A stretch of 64,000 bases of DNA from Dactylosporangium sp. AC04546 (GTDB taxonomy: Bacteria > Actinomycetota > Actinomycetes > Mycobacteriales > Micromonosporaceae): contig NZ_JAHYSG010000016.1 of assembly GCF_022095675.1 (NCBI RefSeq), positions 80,832 to 144,831 on the forward strand. The letters are read 5' to 3'. A program made the translations under genes and the position numbers. This document shows positions 11,090 through 19,571 of the stretch, piece after piece; within the stretch, counting starts at the first letter, position 1; every line of letters starts with the position of its first letter. The notes under the pieces were generated by a model, which worked only from the letters and a program-made list of their open reading frames with translations, was not told the DNA's origin and did no database searches.

Positions 11090-13330
11090 ATGGTCACCGA
11101 GTTGCGCGTGCACGGTGTCACCGGCTCCCGCGCGGAGGACGTCCTCGATCGTCCCCTCCTGCACCGGGTGGCCGGCGACACCGACGCCGGCTTCTTCCGC
11201 CCGCGCCCTGAGTACGGCGCGACCCGTGGCCCCGGCGGCGCCGTCCTGGAGGCGTACCGCTGGGGCAACCTCACCGCCGGCGCCGCCGCCCGCGCGCTCT
11301 GGCTGCTCCTGCTGCCGTTCATGCTGGCCAACGTCGCCCTCTGGCTGCGCCCCGACGTCCAGCCCGGCCCGCGCGCCGCGATCCGGGCGCTGACCCGCAT
11401 CTTCGCGCTCACGATGACCGCGTCGTTCGTGCTGTCGTTCGTCGAGGTCTCGATGGACCTCGTCGGCTGGCAGTGCGCGAACACCGCCGGCTGCCTCGAC
11501 GGCCGCTGGTACCTCAGCCCCCTCACCGACACCAGCACCAGCCGCCGCCTCGCGCTCACCGCGCTGATCCCGATCCTCGCGATCGCGTTCCTGTGGTTCC
11601 TCGGCCGGCGGACCTGGTCGCGGTACGAGGCGTTCCCGGCCGCCACCGAGGGCGACGGGGACGGGCTGGCCCACCCGTGCTTCTGGAACGGCAAGCCGCT
11701 CGTCGGGCGGCTCCGCTCGCTGCACATCGCGTTCGCCTACGCCACGCTCGACGCGGTACTGCTGGGCATCCTGGTGCCGCGCGACCGGCACTGGCTCGGC
11801 TACACGCTCGCCGGCGCGTGCCTGGTGCTCCTCGTCGCCTGCGCCGTCGCGGTGACCGTGCGGCCCGTCGTGGACCGCGACCGCCCGGCCCGCTGGGCGC
11901 TCGGCTTCACCCGCGCGGCGAGCTACGGCGCGGTGGTGCTCACCGTCTTCACGCTCGCCTACGCGTCGCTGGAGCGGGACCCGTGGACGGCGACCGGGCG
12001 GCTGCCGGTGTTCGGCGGGACGGTGACCGCGCTGTTCGCCGTACAACTGGTGCTGCTGATGATCCTGGGAGCGGTCGTCCTCGGCAGCCGTCCCAAGGGG
12101 ACGTTCCTGCAGGGGCTGACCGGGCCGATCGTGGCGAGCATCGGGCTCGGGGTCGCGGTCGCGTTCTCGGCCGGGCTGTCCTACCGGGTCGCCGACTTCC
12201 TCGACCGGCGCCGGCTGCCGTCCTCGGCCGACTACGTCCCCTGGCAGCCGCTCCAGCCGCCGCCGACCTACGAGTGGGCCGCCGCCGGCTTCGTGCTGAT
12301 GCTCGTCATCATGCTCGTCGTGGCGCTCGTCGCCGGGCTGCCGCTGAACCGGCGGCTGCGCAGCTACGCGCGGGTCGTCACCGACGCCGACTTCCGCGGC
12401 GGGCGCCAGCAGGACCCGGCCCGCGCGAAGCGGATCGACACCGCGATCGCCGACGCGCTCATCACCGACCACGTCGGCCGGATGCTGCTGTGGGTGTTCA
12501 TCCCGACCGCCGTCGCGGCCGTCGCCGCGACCTGCCTCGCGCTGTTCGCGATCCGGCCGGTGCGGCTCGCCCCGCCGAACTCGGTCCCGGCCGAGGTGCT
12601 GTCGTTCGCCGTGAACCTGGGGACGTACCTCATCGGCCTGGCCGTGCTCGGGCTCGTCCTCATCGGCGTGCTCGCCTACCGGTACCAGCGCTTCCGCCGG
12701 ATCGTCGGGGTGCTGTGGGACCTCGGCACGTTCTGGCCGCGTGCCGCGCACCCGCTGGCGCCGCCGTGCTACGCCGAGCGGGTCGTGCCGGAGCTGGCCG
12801 GCCGCGCGTCCTGGCTCGCCGCCGAGCAGGGCGGGGTGATCCTGTCGGGGCACAGTCAGGGGTCGGTGCTGGCGGCCGCCACGGTACTGCAGATGCCCCC
12901 CGAGGCACAGTCCCGCGCGGCCCTGCTGACCTACGGCTCGCCGCTGCGGCGCCTCTACGCGCGCTTCTTCCCCGCCTACGTCAACGACGCCGTGCTCACC
13001 CAGGTCGGTGCGGTGCTGGCCCGGCCCGCGGTACCGGGCCAGCACACCCCCCGTTGGGTCAACCTGTGGCGGGACACCGACCCCATCGGCGGACCGATGG
13101 AGTCGCCGGCCGCACGCGACGTGCGGTTCGTCGACCCGCCGGGCTTCGGCATCACGCCCGGCGACACGGTGTTCCCCAAGGTTGACGGACACTCCGGCTA
13201 TCAGCAGCAACCGGGATTCGGTTCCGCGGTCAGCGGTCTCCTGCAGGACCTGTCGGGTCCGCCGGATTCGTCGGTGCCGCGTCAGCCGGCGGCTCCGGCG
13301 ACCGACCAGTTTCCGCAGATCCAGGCCTAG
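11090..13330 (+). CDS. Polytopic membrane protein with lipase-like serine-hydrolase tail
   Basis: Predicted 746-aa protein starting at ATG 11090 (VTELRVHGVTGS). It has a short N-terminal segment resembling the start of an alpha/beta hydrolase (RVHGVTGSRAEDVL). About ten hydrophobic segments follow, spread over residues 65-560. The cytosolic C-terminal part contains the nucleophile-elbow motif SGHSQGS (about 583-589), then YGSPLRRLY and a late VDGHSGY that may supply the histidine. This fits a membrane-embedded lipase/esterase; the substrate is unknown. The last 101 bp overlap the 3' end of the opposing DUF4349 gene. It follows the amidohydrolase by 41 bp and may share its transcript. Confidence 0.75.
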   Translation: MVTELRVHGVTGSRAEDVLDRPLLHRVAGDTDAGFFRPRPEYGATRGPGGAVLEAYRWGNLTAGAAARALWLLLLPFMLANVALWLRPDVQPGPRAAIRALTRIFALTMTASFVLSFVEVSMDLVGWQCANTAGCLDGRWYLSPLTDTSTSRRLALTALIPILAIAFLWFLGRRTWSRYEAFPAATEGDGDGLAHPCFWNGKPLVGRLRSLHIAFAYATLDAVLLGILVPRDRHWLGYTLAGACLVLLVACAVAVTVRPVVDRDRPARWALGFTRAASYGAVVLTVFTLAYASLERDPWTATGRLPVFGGTVTALFAVQLVLLMILGAVVLGSRPKGTFLQGLTGPIVASIGLGVAVAFSAGLSYRVADFLDRRRLPSSADYVPWQPLQPPPTYEWAAAGFVLMLVIMLVVALVAGLPLNRRLRSYARVVTDADFRGGRQQDPARAKRIDTAIADALITDHVGRMLLWVFIPTAVAAVAATCLALFAIRPVRLAPPNSVPAEVLSFAVNLGTYLIGLAVLGLVLIGVLAYRYQRFRRIVGVLWDLGTFWPRAAHPLAPPCYAERVVPELAGRASWLAAEQGGVILSGHSQGSVLAAATVLQMPPEAQSRAALLTYGSPLRRLYARFFPAYVNDAVLTQVGAVLARPAVPGQHTPRWVNLWRDTDPIGGPMESPAARDVRFVDPPGFGITPGDTVFPKVDGHSGYQQQPGFGSAVSGLLQDLSGPPDSSVPRQPAAPATDQFPQIQA

Positions 13331-14495
13331 CCTCCGGTGCCGGTGCCGCACCTGCCCCGTCCTGGCCACTTGAAACCCGGTCGTCCGGCTTGCTGCCGAT
13401 CGGCTGGGTGGCGTCGGGAACGGCCCGGCCCGCGCCGCCCGGCCCCGGGGGCGGTGGGACCGGTCCGGGCGGCGCGGAGATCGGGGCGGGGCGGTGCATC
13501 TGACGCGGTGGCGCCATCGGGCCGGTCGGCGCCATCGGGCCGGTCGGCGGCATCGGGCCGGTCGGCGGCATGGGCCGCGGCGGCACCGGACCGCCGGGCG
13601 CGGCCATCGCGAGCGCCGGCCGCTTCGGCCGGAACCGCCGCAGCAGCCAGACGAGCAGGTAGATCGGCACGCCCAGGACCAGCAGCCACGGCAGCAGCCA
13701 CCCGAGCACGGTCAGCGCCACCCGCGCCGAGGTGAGGAACGCCGACCAGCCGTTGCGCAGCCCGACGCCGATGCCGAGCTCCTCCTTGTCGACGGCGGCC
13801 TCCGGCCCCAGCAGTACCAGCGTGATGGTCGACAGCGCGGTCAGCCCGTCCAGCTTCCGCTTGCGGGCCTGGAGCGACTCGAGGTCGGACTCGCGCCGGG
13901 ACAGCTCCGACTCGAGCGCGGTGATCTCGCTGATCGTCTGCGCCTTGGCCAGCAGCGCGCGGATCCGGTCGACGCTCGCCTGGGCCGTCTGCAGCCGCGA
14001 CTCCACGTCGACCACCTGGTCGGTGACGTCCTGCGCGGAGATCTGCCGGTCCTCCTCGTTGCCGAGCCCCTTGAGCTGGTCGAGCGTCGCGCTGAACTTG
14101 GCCGCCGGCACGCGCAGCGTCAGCGTGCCCTGCGACCGCCGGTCGTCGTGCCGGCGGTTGTCGCCGCCGACGAACCCGCCGGCCCCGGTGGCGTAGGCGA
14201 TCGCTCGCTCCGCGGCCGCGTCCACGTCGTCGACCCGGACCGTCATCGTGCCCGAGTAGATGATCGAGCGGTTGTCGACGTCGAGGTTGTCCGGGACCTT
14301 GCCGGGCTGGTTGCCCTGGGCCGCCTTGTCCTGGCCCGGTCCGGCGCCGGCCCCTTCCTGCATCGGCGCCACCGCGGGCGCCGCGCCGCCGCTGTCGCTA
14401 CTGGAATCCCTGGCACTACTGCCGCACCCGCTCAGCGCCATCAGCACGGAGGCGAGTGCTCCCGTGACGAACAGTGTGGTGCGCCTGACTGACAT
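13230..14495 (-). CDS. DUF4349-type lipoprotein
   Basis: A 421-aa protein starting at ATG 14495 with a GGAGG 4 nt upstream. The signal peptide ends in a lipobox (MALSGCGSS), so it should be lipid-anchored outside the membrane. The DUF4349 region (about 75-245: DNRSIIYSGTMTVRVDDV, then a long heptad segment ESRLQTAQASVDRIRALLAKAQ) contains a coiled coil. A hydrophobic helix (about 268-295) follows, then a Pro-rich C-terminal tail containing four PTGPM-type repeats. Its role is unknown; DUF4349 proteins are putative envelope lipoproteins. It is convergent with, and overlaps, the membrane hydrolase gene by 101 bp. Confidence 0.85.
   Translation of the reverse strand: MSVRRTTLFVTGALASVLMALSGCGSSARDSSSDSGGAAPAVAPMQEGAGAGPGQDKAAQGNQPGKVPDNLDVDNRSIIYSGTMTVRVDDVDAAAERAIAYATGAGGFVGGDNRRHDDRRSQGTLTLRVPAAKFSATLDQLKGLGNEEDRQISAQDVTDQVVDVESRLQTAQASVDRIRALLAKAQTISEITALESELSRRESDLESLQARKRKLDGLTALSTITLVLLGPEAAVDKEELGIGVGLRNGWSAFLTSARVALTVLGWLLPWLLVLGVPIYLLVWLLRRFRPKRPALAMAAPGGPVPPRPMPPTGPMPPTGPMAPTGPMAPPRQMHRPAPISAPPGPVPPPPGPGGAGRAVPDATQPIGSKPDDRVSSGQDGAGAAPAPEARPGSAETGRSPEPPADAAPTNPADPTGPAGDR
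13507..13571. repeat. 15-bp tandem repeat encoding PTGPM
   Basis: About four copies of a 15-bp unit (GGCGCCATCGGGCCG/GTCGGCGGCATCGGG register) lie in the 3' part of the DUF4349 gene. They encode P-T-G-P-M repeats in the Pro-rich tail, so the tail length may vary between strains. Confidence 0.75.
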
Positions 14496-14608
14496 GACGC
14501 CTCCTGGGTAGGGTCGATCGGGCGATCGAACTGCACCCTGGGACGTGGCCGGGGGTCGCATCGGTTCCCGGCGCTTGTGTCACGGTTCTGCCACGAGGAG
14601 GTCACCGG

Positions 14609-15241
14609 ATGCGCATCACCAAGTACACCCACGCCTGCCTGCGCCTGGAACACGCCGGTGGGATCATGGTGATCGATCCCGGCGTGTTCAGCGAACCCGA
14701 GGCACTGGACGATGCCGACGCGGTCCTCATCACGCACGAGCACTTCGACCACATCGACGTCGACCGCCTGCGCGCGGCCGCGGCCAAGCAGCCCGCCCTG
14801 ACCGTCTACACCCACCCCGACGTCGACGCGCAGCTCACCGAGCTGGACGCGGAGAAGTTCGCGGTGGCCCCGGGCGACACGTTCGTGGCCGCGGGCATGA
14901 CCGTGCGCGCCCACGGCGGGATGCACGCGGTCATCCACCCCGACATCCCGCGCATCGTCAACGTGGCGTTCCTGATCGAGAGCCCCGACGGCCCGATCTA
15001 CCACCCGGGCGACTCGTTCCACGTCCCCGACGAGGAGGTCGCGACCCTGTTCGTGCCGGTCTCCGCCCCTTGGCTGAAGCTGTCGGAGGCGATCGACTTC
15101 GTCCGCGCGGTCGGCCCGGAGCGGGCCTTCGCCCTGCACGACAGCCTGCTCGTCGAGGCCGGCCAGCAGATCGTGACCGGCCACATGAACCGCCTGTCCG
15201 GCACCCACTACACCCGCCTCGACCCGGGCACGACGATCTAG
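14609..15241 (+). CDS. MBL-fold metallo-hydrolase
   Basis: A 210-aa metallo-beta-lactamase-fold protein of the UlaG/L-ascorbate-6-P-lactonase-like branch. The metal motif HEHFDHID (about 51-58) and a distal YHPGDSFHVP supply the metal ligands, and HGGMHAVIHPDIPR sits between them. It lacks other domains. ATG 14609 has a strong GAGGAGG 7 nt upstream. It is divergent from the DUF4349 lipoprotein gene and convergent, end to end, with the exonuclease gene. The substrate cannot be inferred; a hydrolase of phosphoester or lactone type is typical of this branch. Confidence 0.9.
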   Translation: MRITKYTHACLRLEHAGGIMVIDPGVFSEPEALDDADAVLITHEHFDHIDVDRLRAAAAKQPALTVYTHPDVDAQLTELDAEKFAVAPGDTFVAAGMTVRAHGGMHAVIHPDIPRIVNVAFLIESPDGPIYHPGDSFHVPDEEVATLFVPVSAPWLKLSEAIDFVRAVGPERAFALHDSLLVEAGQQIVTGHMNRLSGTHYTRLDPGTTI

Positions 15242-15811
15242 CTAGGGCGTCCAGTTCATCAGGTTCGCGAACAGCTCGGCCTGCTCGATCGCGTCGTCGA
15301 GCGCGTGGTGGGTGTGCCGCCGCTGCGACAGCAGGTGCTTCGGCATGCGCCCCTTGACCGCGGCGCCGAGCGGCACGCCGGCCTTCACGGCGTACGTCGT
15401 CTTCATGTCGAGGCACCCCGAGTGCCCGAACACGCTCGCGCCGACGAACCGCAGCAGGTACCAGTACAGGAACATCCAGTCGAACACCGCCGGGTAGGCG
15501 ACGATGACCGGCCGGGCGTCCCCGGCGGTGCGGGTGACCCACGCACTCAGCTCGGCCATGGCCGTGGCCGGGTCGGCCCCCTCGCGCAGCAGCGTGTCGC
15601 GGTCGAGCCCGGACACGGCGAGCGCCTCGGGCACGAAGTCGTCGCTGATCGGCCGCAGCTCCCGGTAGAACGTGTGCTCGGTGGGGTCGGCGCCCCGGAA
15701 GGTACCGTCGAATCTCCCGGCGACCGCGAGACCGACGCTGACCATCGAGTAGGGCCCGGGAATCGGCCCGTCGGCCTCAACATCCAGCGAGAAATAGACG
15801 TCGGCACGCAT
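15242..15811 (-). CDS. DEDD-fold 3'-5' exonuclease-like protein
   Basis: A 189-aa single-domain protein with an RNase T/DnaQ-like layout: the first acidic motif is SLDVEADG (D10, E12), a middle segment contains FDWMFLYWYLL, and a final HHALDDAIEQAEL gives the His/Asp pair. It probably trims single-stranded 3' ends of RNA or DNA in the cytosol. Start ATG 15811 follows a TAAGGT box by 6 nt, so the mRNA should be leaderless. That box shares its TA with the -10 of the divergent coiled-coil gene. The stop lies immediately next to that of the MBL hydrolase. Confidence 0.82.
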   Translation of the reverse strand: MRADVYFSLDVEADGPIPGPYSMVSVGLAVAGRFDGTFRGADPTEHTFYRELRPISDDFVPEALAVSGLDRDTLLREGADPATAMAELSAWVTRTAGDARPVIVAYPAVFDWMFLYWYLLRFVGASVFGHSGCLDMKTTYAVKAGVPLGAAVKGRMPKHLLSQRRHTHHALDDAIEQAELFANLMNWTP

Positions 15812-15817
15812 GCGGTG

Positions 15818-15827
15818 ACCTTACGCT
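15818..15827. promoter_or_regulatory. Overlapping divergent -10 boxes (exonuclease / coiled-coil gene)
   Basis: Minus-strand TAAGGT (15818-15823) is 6 nt from the exonuclease ATG, and plus-strand TACGCT (15822-15827) is 7 nt from the GTG at 15835. They share TA at 15822-15823, the same arrangement as deoC/upp. Confidence 0.6.
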
Positions 15828-15834
15828 CGGCATC

Positions 15835-16674
15835 GTGGAGGATGCGCTCGCGGGCATCGCGGCCCGGCTGTACGCCGCGCCGCCGGAGGAGTTCGTCGCG
15901 GTACGCACGGAGGAGGTGGCGCGCGCCCGCAAGGCCAAGGACACGGCCCTGGCCGCCGCGATCGGCAAGCTGCGCAAGCCGACGCTGGCGGCGTGGCTGG
16001 TCAACCGCCTGTCCCACGAGCGCCCCGACCTGATCGAGGAGCTGCTGGCCCTGGCCGAGGACCTCCGTACGGCGCAACGCGAACTCCGCGGCGCCGACCT
16101 GCGCGAGCTGTCCACCCGCCGCCGCACGCTGCTGGCCACCCTGACCCGCGAGGCGACCCGCCTGGCCGGCCCGGACCGCACCACCCTCCCGTCGACGGAG
16201 GTCGAGAACACGCTGGCCGCGGCCCTGGCCGACGAGGAGGTGGCCCTGGCGGTCCGCGCGGGCACCCTGACGAAGGCGTTGGAGTACACAGGCTTCGGCG
16301 AGACCCCACGCCCACAGCTACGGTTGGTCCAGGGCGGGGGTTCGCCCTCGCCGGCTGTGACCTTGGATTCGGCCCCTGAGCCGCCCGTCCAGCCGGGCAA
16401 GGTGACCGCCGTCCGTTCAACCCCGTCGGAGGACGAGCGGGCCCGCCGAGCCGAGTCCCGCCGCCGCGAGGAGGAACGCCGCCGCGCCGAGGAGGACCAC
16501 GCCCGCGCGGTGAAGCAGGCCCGCAAGGAGCTGATGACGGCCCTGCAGCAGCTTTCGGACGCGGAGACCGCGAAGCAGGATGCCGAACGGGCGCTGGCGG
16601 CCGCGGAGAAGGCGATCACTCAGGCCGAGAAGCGCGTCAACCTGGCCCAGGCCGCCCTGTCCGACCTGGGCTGA
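15835..16674 (+). CDS. Hypothetical coiled-coil protein
   Basis: A 279-aa protein that I cannot assign to a function. The N-terminal half (1-165) is a helical Ala/Leu/Arg-rich domain with KPTLAAWLVNRLS, a pattern seen in uncharacterised actinobacterial proteins. A Pro-rich linker follows (about 165-195). The C-terminal third is a highly charged coiled coil (ESRRREEERRRAEEDHARA, then Ala/Lys/Glu heptads) ending SDLG. There is no signal peptide or membrane segment. GTG 15835 is 7 nt from a TACGCT box and is probably leaderless. It is divergent from a nuclease gene, so a nucleic-acid-related role is conceivable but not shown. Confidence 0.8.
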   Translation: MEDALAGIAARLYAAPPEEFVAVRTEEVARARKAKDTALAAAIGKLRKPTLAAWLVNRLSHERPDLIEELLALAEDLRTAQRELRGADLRELSTRRRTLLATLTREATRLAGPDRTTLPSTEVENTLAAALADEEVALAVRAGTLTKALEYTGFGETPRPQLRLVQGGGSPSPAVTLDSAPEPPVQPGKVTAVRSTPSEDERARRAESRRREEERRRAEEDHARAVKQARKELMTALQQLSDAETAKQDAERALAAAEKAITQAEKRVNLAQAALSDLG

Positions 16675-16878
16675 TGTTCTTTTGACTCGGGCCCGTGCAA
16701 GTGACGACCGTCGCTCCCGCCAGACACCGCTGGTGCCGCCGGTGCATCCGCCCCGGCGGCACGGACGCTGCCATCACCGTCGCCCCAAGGACCCGCGACC
16801 TCCGGCCGCGCAGGCGTCCGCGGCGCTTGCGCCCCGGGTCCGGCCGCGGCTGCGACACCGACGTCTCACCCTACGTTC

Positions 16879-16932
16879 ATGATCGATGGCGCCGTTTGGC
16901 TGCCATGACAGCCACAACTCGCCATCGATCAT
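16879..16932. repeat. Palindromic element A
   Basis: Outer arms ATGATCGATGGC (16879-16890) and GCCATCGATCAT (16921-16932) are perfectly complementary. An inner stem TGGCTG (16897-16902) / CAGCCA (16909-16914) closes a CCATGA loop. The same plan occurs at 17105-17162 and 63780-63837 with different arm sequences. Confidence 0.75.
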
Positions 16933-16985
16933 CGGCCGACTCGCCCACGGCGGCGACATCGCTCACGCTCGGGTCCACAGCGACC

Positions 16986-17008
16986 CAAGATCGGCAGCTC
17001 TGCGCCTC
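16986..17008. repeat. 23-bp direct repeat, copy 1
   Basis: Identical over 23 bp to 17307-17329 (begins CAAGATCGGCAGCTC). This copy has lost the complementary right arm that the second copy keeps, so it looks like a decayed half of the same hairpin element. Confidence 0.65.
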
Positions 17009-17104
17009 ACTCGTGCGGGAAGGGCGGCGCCGTGGTCTCCAAGACCCGCCGTCCGGGCGCCGGCCGAGGTGGATCTCACGGCAATCCGCGCCGGGTCGGC
17101 CGTT

Positions 17105-17162
17105 CCATGATCAAGGGAAACCTGTGGCTGCCAGGACAGCCAAATATTTCCCTTGATCATGG
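17105..17162. repeat. Palindromic element B
   Basis: A perfect 16-bp inverted repeat: CCATGATCAAGGGAAA (17105-17120) and its complement at 17147-17162. The inner stem TGGCTG (17125-17130) / CAGCCA (17137-17142) closes a CCAGGA loop. It is best preserved of the three family members in the window. Confidence 0.8.
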
Positions 17163-17305
17163 CGCAGCTCGCGACAACTCTCCCGGCCGTGGTCGACGCG
17201 GCGAGCGGGGATCCCCACGCCGGCCACCGCCTCCTGGCTCGGCCCGATGGGCTCGCGGAGGTCCGACGGAGCGACCGCCGCCAGCCCGCCGCCGGCGACG
17301 AGCAG

Positions 17306-17344
17306 ACAAGATCGGCAGCTCTGCGCCTCGAGCGCCGATCTTGT
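17306..17344. repeat. Hairpin containing copy 2 of the 23-bp repeat
   Basis: ACAAGATCGGC (17306-17316) pairs with GCCGATCTTGT (17334-17344). GCTC (17318-17321) pairs with GAGC (17330-17333), with a single unpaired A at 17317 and an 8-nt loop. The stem totals 15 bp. The left arm and loop are repeated at 16986-17008. Confidence 0.7.
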
Positions 17345-17459
17345 GGGCGATCAAGCGGCGGTGGCCGCAAGGGACGGGTAGTGGCGGGGCGGGAGGTTGA
17401 TGGGTGGACACGAACGTGTGGCTTCACCGTGATCCGTCAGGCGAGGCAGAATGTCCCGC

Positions 17460-18209
17460 GTGACTCCCGAGCAGGCGGCCGCGGCGGCGAAGCAGGCTGT
17501 GCTGGTCCTGGGCGGCGCCTTCAGCGACGACCCCAAGACCATGCGCAGGGCTCGCCAGATCGGGCTGACCGGCTGGGCCTTCTACGTGGCCGGGCGCGGC
17601 GGCGCCCTCGGGGACGTGCGGGCCGACACCGTCGCGGCGGCGCTCGGGTTCATCGCGCCCGAGGCCGTGCAGGACGGGTGGGACGCGGCGCGGAAGGTCG
17701 CGCCGCCCGAGCGGATCGCCGCCGACAACCTCGACGAGTGCTGCCGCTGGGGGCGCGAGCGCCTCGAAAGTTTCTACGCCCTCACCCGCCTCGTCGAGCT
17801 CGCCGAGCGGGTCGTGGTCAGCGCCGAGACGGCCGGGATGCCGCTCTTCGCGGCCTGGCGGGCCATGCCGCTGCCCGACGACTCGCCGGGCGCGCGGGCG
17901 GCCGTGCTGGCCCACCTGCTGCGCGAGCACCGCGGGGCCGCGCACCTGCTGGCCATCCGGGCCAGCGGCCTCAGCCCCCTGGAGGCGATCATCTCCGGGC
18001 CCGACGGCGAGGCCGGCGCCACCGCGTTCGGCTGGCAGCCGCCCTACCCGGCGTTCGAGCCGCTGGTCCGCCGTCGCAGCTGGGCCGAGGCGCTCACCGA
18101 CCGGATCGCCGGCGAGGCGTTCAAGGCACTGGCTCCGGCCGAACGGGCCGAGCTCGTCAACCTGCTCGACGCCGCCGTCGTCGCGGTGAAGGAGGCCGTC
18201 CCTCAGTGA
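17460..18209 (+). CDS. SCO6745-family protein
   Basis: About 249 aa, matching by eye the uncharacterised actinobacterial SCO6745 family: TPEQAAAAAKQ, GLTGWAFYVAGRGGALGDV, then AALGFIAPEAVQDGW, and a C-terminal half with HLLREHRGAAHLLA and SGLSPLEAIISG. It is predicted soluble and all-helical, and no catalytic motif is recognised. I prefer GTG 17460, which begins MTPEQ as in homologues and lies 7 nt after a CAGAAT box; ATG 17451 is three codons earlier. The stop overlaps the GNAT start (GTGA), so the two are co-translated. Confidence 0.75.
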   Translation: MTPEQAAAAAKQAVLVLGGAFSDDPKTMRRARQIGLTGWAFYVAGRGGALGDVRADTVAAALGFIAPEAVQDGWDAARKVAPPERIAADNLDECCRWGRERLESFYALTRLVELAERVVVSAETAGMPLFAAWRAMPLPDDSPGARAAVLAHLLREHRGAAHLLAIRASGLSPLEAIISGPDGEAGATAFGWQPPYPAFEPLVRRRSWAEALTDRIAGEAFKALAPAERAELVNLLDAAVVAVKEAVPQ

Positions 18210-19150
18210 AGATCCGTGGATGCACCCTGCGCGATGTGCCGGCCATCCTCACCGTCACTCGCGCGAGCGACATCGCCTCGCTCGGCGAGCCCGACTGGTC
18301 CGAGGCCGAGGTCGTCGAGACGCTCACCGCCCCCAACCACGACCCGGCCGTCGACTCCTGGCTGGCGTTCGACGCCGACGGCGAGCCGCTCGCCTGGGCG
18401 TACGTCGACAACCCCCAGCGCGGCGTCCGCGACAACGTCGAGGTGTACGCGGTGCCCGAGCGGGGGGCCGTGGGATACGTGCCGCTGCTCGACCTGGCCA
18501 TCGCCCGGGTCGCCGAGCGGGCCCGCGAGAACGGGTACCCCGAGGTCGTCCTGCGGGCGGGTGCGCTCGCCGCCGAATCCGCATATCTGGCGGTACTGGC
18601 GGAAAAAGGCTTCAAGTTCGTCAAACGGCACGCTCGGATGAACCGAGCCCTCACCGGCGAGGAGCGCGCCCCCGAGGGCCACCCCATCCGCCCGGTCAAG
18701 AGCGAAGAACTCGGACGCTTCCACGAGGTGCTCGAGGCGGCGTTCGCCGACACGCCCGACTACCAGCCGACACCGTACGACACGTGGCGGGAGGCGATCG
18801 ACCGCCTGCCCTCGGTCAGCTTCGACGAGTGGTTCGTCTACACCGACGGGGACGAGATCGTCGGCGTCCTGCAGTCCGCCGACCAGGCCGTCGAGCACAA
18901 CGAGGGCTGGGTCAAGAACCTCGCGGTCCTCCGGAGCCACCGCAAGCGCGGCGTCGGCGGAGCGCTGCTGCGCACGGCCTTCGCGGCGTACGCGGCGAAG
19001 GGGCGCGCGTCGGCCGGGCTGGGCGTGGACCTGACCAACCCGACCGGGGCGTACCAGCTCTACGAGGGCGTCGGGATGACGGTGACGTTCGCGGCCGACA
19101 TGTGGGAGCGGGCCGTCACGGCATCGCCGTCTTCGTCGGCCGCGACCTGA
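18206..19150 (+). CDS. Tandem-domain GNAT N-acetyltransferase
   Basis: A 314-aa protein with two GNAT folds, a layout like mycothiol synthase but not clearly MshD. The N-terminal domain (about 1-145) is less canonical. The C-terminal domain (about 160-305) has the acetyl-CoA loop RSHRKRGVGGALL preceded by VKNLAVL, and NPTGAYQLYEGVGM near the end. Start GTG 18206 overlaps the upstream stop by 4 nt, with a GGAGG 11 nt upstream, so the pair is an operon. The 3' end overlaps the opposing GGCT-like gene by 35 bp. The acceptor substrate is unknown. Confidence 0.85.
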   Translation: MKIRGCTLRDVPAILTVTRASDIASLGEPDWSEAEVVETLTAPNHDPAVDSWLAFDADGEPLAWAYVDNPQRGVRDNVEVYAVPERGAVGYVPLLDLAIARVAERARENGYPEVVLRAGALAAESAYLAVLAEKGFKFVKRHARMNRALTGEERAPEGHPIRPVKSEELGRFHEVLEAAFADTPDYQPTPYDTWREAIDRLPSVSFDEWFVYTDGDEIVGVLQSADQAVEHNEGWVKNLAVLRSHRKRGVGGALLRTAFAAYAAKGRASAGLGVDLTNPTGAYQLYEGVGMTVTFAADMWERAVTASPSSSAAT

Positions 19151-19571
19151 GCTCCTGGAGGTAGTCCTCGGGCGCGCCGGCCTTCGCCGCCGCGTTGGCG
19201 ATCTCGGCCAGGTACCACGCCGTGGGCAGGCCGCCCTCGTAGCCGTTGAAGACGTAGACCCACGCGGTCGCCTCGCCGTCGAGGGTGGCGACCCGCAGGT
19301 GCAGCTTCTGGTAGGTGCCGGCGAGCGCGCCCTCGACCTCGTCGAGCTGCTTCTCGTCGTTGGGGTGCACGTCGTAGAGCGCGACGAAGACCCGGTCGCC
19401 CGGCGACTCGACGATCGTGGTGACCGAGCCCTCCCAGCCGAGGATGTCCTCCCCGGCGAAGGTGAGGCGCCAGCCCTCGAGCCAGCCGGTGCCGATCATC
19501 GGCGAATACGGACAGTAGGCCCGCATGCGGGCCGGGTCTAAGTTCGAGCCATACGCGGCGTAATGACGCAC
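19116..19571 (-). CDS. Gamma-glutamylcyclotransferase-like protein
   Basis: A 151-aa GGCT/AIG2-like protein with the hallmark AAYGSNLD at residues 5-12 and FAGEDILGWEGSVTTIV around the expected catalytic region. GGCT-fold proteins release 5-oxoproline from gamma-glutamyl peptides, but many homologues have other roles. GTG 19571 starts just before the YGSNL strand, and a TATCGT box 7 nt upstream indicates leaderless transcription. It is convergent with the GNAT gene (35-bp overlap). Confidence 0.85.
   Translation of the reverse strand: MRHYAAYGSNLDPARMRAYCPYSPMIGTGWLEGWRLTFAGEDILGWEGSVTTIVESPGDRVFVALYDVHPNDEKQLDEVEGALAGTYQKLHLRVATLDGEATAWVYVFNGYEGGLPTAWYLAEIANAAAKAGAPEDYLQELRSRPTKTAMP

Larger units (their letters stand above)
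16675..17459. other. Gene-free island of palindromic repeats
   Basis: About 785 bp contain no supported gene, and short frames here are noise. Two members of a long palindrome family lie at 16879-16932 and 17105-17162. Two copies of a 23-bp repeat lie at 16986-17008 and 17307-17329, the second inside a strong hairpin. The lower GC of the palindromes contrasts with their surroundings. The island separates the coiled-coil gene from the SCO6745-type gene. Confidence 0.6.
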
